Below, in pieces: positions 5,482 through 6,129 of a stretch of DNA of 6,129 nucleotides. The position numbers and the translations under genes are program-made. The notes beneath the pieces were generated by a model. That model searched no databases. It was not told the origin of the DNA and saw only the letters and a program-made list of their open reading frames with translations. This DNA is from Spirochaetales bacterium. Its GTDB lineage: Bacteria; Spirochaetota; Spirochaetia; ARS1246. Each line of letters starts with the position of its first letter. The first letter of the stretch is position 1. The stretch covers positions 1 through 6,129 of the forward strand of contig NZCE01000044.1 of assembly GCA_002688185.1 (NCBI GenBank). Reading direction: 5' to 3'.

Positions 5482-6051
5482 TCACTGCTCCAAATCGACC
5501 CAGTAACGTCTGTATTTCGCCCCGGTTTCGGGATCAATGCTTAAGTCAGAGAACTGTCCACAGTTCGCTTCAATTATTCTGATCGAGGGGAGATTGTCAG
5601 GATCTGTGGTAATCAAAGCGCGCTTCCCGCCAAGCTTACGGAGTTCGTCGAGAGCAAGGGCGAGCATCTGCTTGCCGTATCCCTTCCCGCGTTGATTTCG
5701 GCGAATGTAGTACCCAATATGGCCACCGTGTACATGGAGTTTGTCATTCAGATAGTGGCGGAGCCTTACGATACCGATAGCTTCACTGGCGTCATTCAGC
5801 ACCCAAAACACGGTTTGAGGCACAAGACCCGGGCGTAGTTTTGTCGGATCGGGCATGTCACGGCACTGTTGCAGGTATTCCTCAAGTGTTGTCTTGCCGG
5901 AATGTACGGGAGTTCCCATGAATCCGTTCTCACCGTCGCCGAGGTCTTTGAGAAGCTCCCTAAACCGAAGTGGAGGATTTAGTGATGCCGTCTCCAGTCT
6001 TATCATATTTCCCATATTCAGATTTCGCTCTTTTATATAGAGCCGACGCAT
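5482..6051 (-). CDS. GNAT-family N-acetyltransferase, COG3981-like
   Basis: Transfers an acetyl group from acetyl-CoA to an unknown acceptor; cytosolic. Counting from the longest start (189 residues), the acetyl-CoA motif RRNQRGKGYGKQML is at 117-130. It is preceded by the GGHIGYYI strand (109-116) and followed by ALITTDPDNLPSIRIIE at 145-161, the C-terminal half of the fold. VFWVLND and IGIVRLRHYLNDKL (81-105) match the COG3981 style. The start is unresolved: ATG codons lie at 6051, 6015 and 6006 and none has a good Shine-Dalgarno. Relatives I recall begin with MIRL and a similar sequence, which favours 6006 (174 residues). The longest reading is given so that nothing is lost. The downstream neighbour is the kinase, about 140 bases away. 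Confidence 0.85.
   Translation of the reverse strand: MRRLYIKERNLNMGNMIRLETASLNPPLRFRELLKDLGDGENGFMGTPVHSGKTTLEEYLQQCRDMPDPTKLRPGLVPQTVFWVLNDASEAIGIVRLRHYLNDKLHVHGGHIGYYIRRNQRGKGYGKQMLALALDELRKLGGKRALITTDPDNLPSIRIIEANCGQFSDLSIDPETGAKYRRYWVDLEQ
6027..6043. repeat. Inverted repeat at the 5' end of the GNAT gene
   Basis: GCTCT (6027-6031) and AGAGC (6039-6043) are a perfect inverted repeat around seven A/T bases, which on the minus strand read ATATAAA. If translation starts at 6015 or 6006, this palindrome lies just upstream of the gene and could be an operator or part of a promoter. If it starts at 6051, the palindrome is coding. No convincing -35 box was found. Confidence 0.3.
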
Positions 6052-6129
6052 AAACTGCTACTTGCTGCCGGCGCAGACTGCATTTTGGAATTGGCAGCCA
6101 TGTTTTGCGCCCAATAGGCTGTTTTCAGC
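6052..6129. other. Intergenic or gene-end sequence at the right edge, with interleaved inverted repeats
   Basis: Two pairs of complementary 6-mers are present: GCTGCC (6064-6069) with GGCAGC (6093-6098), and GGCGCA (6070-6075) with TGCGCC (6106-6111). They interleave and do not nest. One minus-strand frame is open from the window edge to a TAG at 6058, only 6 bases before the longest GNAT start, so this could be the tail of an upstream gene. The 23 residues seen are not recognisable. No promoter can be called. Confidence 0.3.

Noticed and set aside
5340..6129. Integron gene-cassette array with attC sites around the GNAT, kinase and SDR genes
   Set aside because: Same-direction genes with hairpins between them suggested this, and GTTTATGC at the longest GNAT start resembles a core site, but no pair of RYYYAAC and GTTRRRY ends flanks the hairpins, the repeats near 6064-6111 interleave and do not nest, and no integrase is present.
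1..6129. tRNA or rRNA genes, CRISPR arrays, transposases or IS ends
   Set aside because: No cloverleaf-like arms, rRNA-like stretches, regularly spaced repeats or transposase motifs were seen on either strand by reading.

Overview
The window looks like a piece of bacterial chromosome, probably from a spirochaete (Treponema/Sphaerochaeta type). That assignment is an inference. It rests mainly on the solute-binding protein, whose signal peptide ends in VFA followed by a GGGQ stretch, a style I associate with spirochaetal binding proteins. All genes I accept lie on the minus strand, so they are read from the right end of the window to the left.

Right part (6051 to 3545): three enzyme genes run one after another. 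They are a GNAT acetyltransferase of the COG3981 type, a phosphotransferase of the aminoglycoside/choline kinase fold, and a short-chain dehydrogenase/reductase (SDR). The GNAT and kinase genes are separated by about 140 bases holding two good hairpins, neither with a T-run. The kinase and SDR genes are 46 bases apart. The substrates of all three are unknown.

Middle part (3485 to 3052): a two-gene module with a convincing extended -10 promoter placed so that transcription would begin at or next to the first ATG. It encodes a 61-residue protein and, overlapping it by 56 bases, a small nucleotidyltransferase (MNT fold). The nucleotidyltransferase gene is broken. Its N-terminal half is readable, its family-typical C-terminus survives in another frame right after it, the middle (roughly 50 codons) is missing, and one catalytic aspartate is replaced by glycine.

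Left part (2962 to 1): an LplB-LplC-LplA type carbohydrate ABC importer operon with its own candidate promoter. It holds two inner-membrane permeases 8 bases apart, then a periplasmic solute-binding protein 32 bases further on. No ATPase gene is present in the window. The binding protein stops at 316 residues, well short of what this family normally has, and what may be half of a terminator hairpin follows at the window edge.

I found no tRNA, rRNA, CRISPR array, insertion sequence or transposase. The most notable signals are the two decayed or shortened genes (nucleotidyltransferase and binding protein), the probable leaderless start, and the hairpins in the accessory-looking right half. I did not find a clear new multi-gene system.
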